DNA of 64,000 nt from Pseudomonas sp. R-28-1W-6 (GTDB lineage Bacteria; Pseudomonadota; Gammaproteobacteria; Pseudomonadales; Pseudomonadaceae), in contig NZ_WELK01000010.1 in assembly GCF_009799925.1 (NCBI RefSeq), positions 75,423 through 139,422 of the forward strand, read 5' to 3'. The notes beneath the pieces are model-generated. The model was not told the DNA's origin, searched no databases, and saw only the letters and a program-made list of their open reading frames with translations. The position numbers and the translations under genes are program-made. Positions 61,096-64,000 of this stretch are shown piece after piece. How positions within the stretch are numbered: the stretch's first letter is position 1; each line of letters opens with the position of its first letter.

Positions 61096-61159
61096 ACGAT
61101 ACGGTTTCCCGTATACACACTTTCCAGGCGTGCTCCTTCAACCGCTCGGACACTTCACC
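61070..61159 (-). tRNA. tRNA-Ser (anticodon GGA)
   Basis: A 90-nt class II tRNA. The seven-base acceptor stem GGTGAAG pairs with CTTCACC, the anticodon loop contains CTGGAAAG (anticodon GGA), a long variable arm is present, the T loop reads GTTCGAATC, and the 3' CCA is encoded. It is the integration target of the element. Confidence 0.96.
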
Positions 61160-61287
61160 GGGTCTCGGCAAACCGTCTGGTCTGTCGAGGCGCGCTAATG
61201 TAGCCGAAGAGGCGGCCTAAGGCAAAAGTTTTTTTCAGCGGATTCATGCGCTTATGCCGGGCGCTGGGTTTGATCGCGGTTTTGCGG

Positions 61288-61470
61288 CTAGGCTGGGGCG
61301 AAACGCTCGTGGCCGAACAGGAGCAATCCCAGGGAGATCAGCAGGCTGCCGACGAACAGCTGCACGACCCCGGCCGGGTTGTGGCTGGCGCTGCTGGCGG
61401 CCAGCAGCATCAGCCCCGGCAAGCACAGCACCAGGCTGGCAGGTAGCAATAGATGGGCGATTCGCGGCAT
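61288..61470 (-). CDS. Small two-segment membrane protein
   Basis: A 60-residue hydrophobic protein with two predicted membrane segments (LLLPASLVLCLPGLMLLAAS and VVQLFVGSLLISLGLLLFG). GAGGAG lies eight bases before the ATG at 61470. I do not recognise a family. Confidence 0.6.
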   Translation of the reverse strand: MPRIAHLLLPASLVLCLPGLMLLAASSASHNPAGVVQLFVGSLLISLGLLLFGHERFAPA

Positions 61471-61666
61471 GACGGGCACTCCTCAGGTTGCCGGCTAACC
61501 TAAGTCACCCACTGGTATAGCAGCCAATTGGCAACCTCGATGGTACCCATAGCCTGCTGCCGACGGCTGGCGATGACCGCATGGTCAGCCAAAGCGCTTT
61601 ACCCGCGCCGCCTCGCTGGGTAACGTCAGCGCCACTTCAGCCCACTCCAGGACTAGGAACCCCGCC

Positions 61667-62356
61667 ATGAGCGACCTGATCAGCTACCAACTCGAAGACG
61701 GCATTGCCACCCTGACCCTGAACAACGGCAAGGTCAACGCCATCTCCCCGGACGTGATTGCCGCTTTCAATGCCGCCCTGGACCAGGCCGTGCAGGATCG
61801 CGCCGTGGTGATCGTCACCGGCCAGCCGGGCATCCTCTCCGGCGGCTACGACCTCAAGGTGATGACCTCCGGCCCGCAGAACGCCGTGGCCCTGGTCACC
61901 GCCGGCTCGACCCTGGCGCGGCGCATGCTCAGCCACCCCTTCCCGATCATCGTCGCCTGCCCGGGCCACGCCATCGCCAAGGGCGCCTTCATCCTGCTCT
62001 CGGCCGACTACCGCATCGGCGTCGACGGCCCGTTCAACATCGGCCTGAACGAAGTACAGATCGGCATGACCATGCACCACGCCGGCATCGAACTGGCCCG
62101 TGACCGCCTGCGCAAGTCGGCCTTCCACCGCTCGGTGATCAATGGCGAGATCTTCAACCCGCAGGACGCAGTGGATGCCGGCTTCCTCGACAAGGTGGTG
62201 CCGGCCGAGGAGCTGATGGCCACTGCCGTCGCCGTCGCCCAGCAGTTGAAGAAGATCAACATGACCGCGCACAAGAACACCAAGCTGAAAGTGCGCAAGG
62301 CCTTCCTCGAGACGCTGGACCAGGCCATCGTGCTGGATCAGCAGCACCTCGGCTAA
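61667..62356 (+). CDS. Enoyl-CoA hydratase/isomerase (crotonase) family protein
   Basis: A 229-residue crotonase-fold protein. The first oxyanion-hole segment is GILSGGYDLKVM and the second AKGAFILLSADYRIG (about 105-119). The catalytic-Glu position of hydratases is occupied in the LNEVQIGMTMHHAGIELAR stretch. It is shorter than typical hydratases (about 257). The C-terminal half (AVVDAGFLDKVV-like DAVDAGFLDKVVPAEEL) is conserved. Exact reaction unknown. Confidence 0.88.
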   Translation: MSDLISYQLEDGIATLTLNNGKVNAISPDVIAAFNAALDQAVQDRAVVIVTGQPGILSGGYDLKVMTSGPQNAVALVTAGSTLARRMLSHPFPIIVACPGHAIAKGAFILLSADYRIGVDGPFNIGLNEVQIGMTMHHAGIELARDRLRKSAFHRSVINGEIFNPQDAVDAGFLDKVVPAEELMATAVAVAQQLKKINMTAHKNTKLKVRKAFLETLDQAIVLDQQHLG

Positions 62357-62375
62357 GCGCCCAGCGGCCGAACCA

Positions 62376-62402
62376 AGCCCGACCTCGTGTCGGGCTTTTT
62401 TT
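62376..62402 (+). terminator. Terminator of the crotonase-family gene
   Basis: An 8-bp stem (62376-62383 with 62389-62396), five-base loop and T run 19 bases after the stop codon. Confidence 0.92.
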
Positions 62403-62666
62403 GGGCCATGCCCCTGCAGAGCGCAGCCGCAAGCCCGACACCGGGTGCACCACGCGAAGCCACCAACCCGCCCCTGCCCGCGGCGAAAAACCGGGCAATT
62501 CAGCGCAGCCACAGCCCCGGCGATACAGGCATGGGACAGAAGCTTTTTCTTTGGCGTCGCCATAATGGCGCAACGCCACGACCTGCATTATCGTGTAGCG
62601 CACAGCCACTCAGGGACGCGAGGCCACAACGACAATAAATTGCCTGATAGCCGCAGGAGCTATGTC
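62403..62666. other. Upstream region of the chemoreceptor gene
   Basis: No gene is visible. A dyad around 62553-62577 (GGCG, CCAT with ATGG, CGCC) is present. The chemoreceptor promoter must lie here, but no clear sigma-28 or sigma-54 match was found. Confidence 0.4.
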
Positions 62667-64000
62667 ATGAAAATCGCCCACAAGGTCGGCCTCGCAGCCG
62701 CCGGCGTGCTGTTCCTCACCACCAGCCTACTGTCCCTCGCCCAAGTCAACCAAGTCCGCAGCACCCTGCGCAGCCAGGTGGAAGCGAGCATTTCCGAGTC
62801 GAGCAACGCCCTGGCGCGGCAGATCGAGAACTGGCTCAACGCCAAGCTGAAGCTGATCGACCTGATGGCCGACACCCTCGACAGCAACTACAGCCCCGAA
62901 GAAGTCCAGCGCCTGGTCGACGCGCCGATGCTGAAGAACGAGTTCATCCTGGTCTTCGGCAGCCTCGAGGCCGACGGCAAGCCGATCAAGAACAGTGACG
63001 ACTGGCAGCCTGCCGCCGACTGGGACGGGCGCCAGCGGCCCTGGTACGCCACCGGCAAGACGGCCAGCACGGCCCTGCTGACCGAGCCCTACGTCGACTC
63101 CACCAGCGGCGAGATCCTCATCTCCGCGGTCGGCCAGATCCGCAACGCCGGCCAGTTCCTCGGCGCCTTCGGCGGCGACATCCGCCTGAAGACCATCGCC
63201 GACGCGGTCAACAACCTGGACTTCAACGGTGCCGGCTACGCCTTCCTGCTGAGCCGCAACGGCAACATCATTTCCCACCCCGACAGCCAGCTGAACAGCA
63301 AGCCCTACAGCGCCCTGTTCGACGGCAAGAGCCCGGCCCTGAACAAGGACCTGCAGGAAATCAGCGGCGGCGACAAGGATCTGCTGGTGTCCTTCACCCC
63401 CCTGCCCAACCTCAAGGGCATGGACTGGTACATCGGCGTGGTGCTGGACAAGAGCATCGTCATGGCCGAAGCCGACGCCCTGAGCTGGCGCGCGGTGATC
63501 GGCACCGTGCTGGGGGTGATCATCAGCCTGATCGTGCTCGGCATGCTGATGAACAGCCTGCTCAAACCGCTCGACCATCTCAGCGCCTCGCTCAAGGAGG
63601 TCAACAGCGGCGAAGGCGACCTCACCCGCCGCCTGCCGGCCACCGGCAACGATGAAATCTCCCTGGTCTCGCGCGAGTTCAACCGCTTCCTGCAGAGCCT
63701 GCAGACGCTGATCAGCGAGGTGATGGGCAGCTCCCACCAGGTCCGCGACAGCACCGCGCTGACCTCCAGCGAGGCCGACCAGGCCGCCGGGCGCCTGCAG
63801 GAACAGCTGCAGGAACTCGACCAGCTGGCCACCGCCATGCAGGAAATGGCCTCCACCGCCGAAGAGGTGGCGCGCAACGCCCAGGCCGCGGCCCAGGCTG
63901 CCATCGCTGCCAACGAGGAGACCGAGAACGGCGTGCGCGTGGTGTCCAAGTCCACCGAGGCGATCAAGCGCCTGGCCGACGAAATGGAAGACACCGGCCA
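62667..64000 (+). CDS. Methyl-accepting chemotaxis protein with dCache domain (3' end beyond the window)
   Basis: At least 444 codons are open to the window edge. ATG at 62667 has AGGAG seven bases upstream. An N-terminal membrane segment (about 8-28) is followed by a periplasmic dCache-like domain (about 35-275) with RQRPWYATG and LLTEPYVDSTSGEI, which resemble the R-x-W-Y and Y-x-D elements of amino-acid-binding dCache domains. A second membrane segment (about 275-300), HAMP (LLKPLDHLSASLKEVNSGEGDL) and the start of the signalling helices follow. The conserved signalling tip lies beyond the window. Confidence 0.9.
   Translation, partial: MKIAHKVGLAAAGVLFLTTSLLSLAQVNQVRSTLRSQVEASISESSNALARQIENWLNAKLKLIDLMADTLDSNYSPEEVQRLVDAPMLKNEFILVFGSLEADGKPIKNSDDWQPAADWDGRQRPWYATGKTASTALLTEPYVDSTSGEILISAVGQIRNAGQFLGAFGGDIRLKTIADAVNNLDFNGAGYAFLLSRNGNIISHPDSQLNSKPYSALFDGKSPALNKDLQEISGGDKDLLVSFTPLPNLKGMDWYIGVVLDKSIVMAEADALSWRAVIGTVLGVIISLIVLGMLMNSLLKPLDHLSASLKEVNSGEGDLTRRLPATGNDEISLVSREFNRFLQSLQTLISEVMGSSHQVRDSTALTSSEADQAAGRLQEQLQELDQLATAMQEMASTAEEVARNAQAAAQAAIAANEETENGVRVVSKSTEAIKRLADEMEDTG

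Noticed and set aside
61270..61472. Plus-strand small frames overlapping the small membrane protein
   Set aside because: They lack ribosome-binding sites, while the minus-strand gene at 61288-61470 has GAGGAG and hydrophobic segments.

Overview
The window is a high-GC Pseudomonas-type chromosome. The support is the ben/cat aromatic cluster, an EF-P with Arg32 beside its rhamnosyltransferase EarP, an OprD-family porin, a Pf-like filamentous prophage and REP-type inverted repeats. No rRNA or CRISPR array was seen. One tRNA is present, tRNA-Ser(GGA).

Positions 1-31,000 are mostly ordinary chromosome. They hold thiopurine methyltransferase, a LigB-type dioxygenase, two tandem LysR regulators, a GST, a PPOX/flavodoxin-reductase-like/2Fe-2S fusion and a DEAD-box RNA helicase. 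An AraC regulator with a SpeE-like protein follows, diverging from a five-gene operon (flavin monooxygenase, BASS transporter, SDR, TauE/SafE exporter, D-aminoacylase-like amidohydrolase) of unknown substrate. Next come class II DAHP synthase, an M48 lipoprotein protease, a YcaQ-like protein, an EamA exporter, a DUF1127 protein, an LrhA-like LysR, efp-earP, a PAS/GAF/GGDEF enzyme and a small chemoreceptor.

Positions 28,318-40,079 are a merged benzoate/catechol cluster, all on the minus strand: benR, then benA-B-C-D-K, catB-C-A, benE and an OprD porin (benF-like). It takes benzoate to 3-oxoadipate enol-lactone. Two BenR/XylS-type half-site repeats lie upstream of benA, and no catR is present. 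REP elements interrupt the operon at several junctions. To the right lie an FKBP isomerase and a nickel/cobalt efflux module (CsoR/RcnR-family sensor, RcnA-like exporter).

Positions 43,143-61,095 are an integrated element of about 17.9 kb, bounded by a perfect 37-bp direct repeat that is the 3' end of tRNA-Ser(GGA) plus its flank. Its right half is a Pf-like inovirus: repressor, excisionase-like and Arc proteins, small Cys-rich proteins, likely ssDNA-binding protein, coat proteins, Zot/pI, an origin-like double hairpin, replication initiator and tyrosine integrase. Its left half is lower-GC defence-like cargo. This comprises two overlapping paralogous HNH proteins, an HNH nuclease with a DNA cytosine methyltransferase, and a convergent operon encoding a double-GHKL ATPase/histidine-kinase-like protein, a receiver-like protein with a long unknown C-terminus, an unknown protein and a Vsr endonuclease. 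An acyltransferase-3 membrane protein sits between the integrase and the tRNA. This cargo is the best candidate for an undescribed system: a restriction-modification/Vsr module coupled to a two-component-like ATPase sensor, carried by a filamentous phage.

Positions 61,160-64,000 return to chromosome: a small membrane protein, a crotonase-family protein and the start of a dCache chemoreceptor cut by the window edge.
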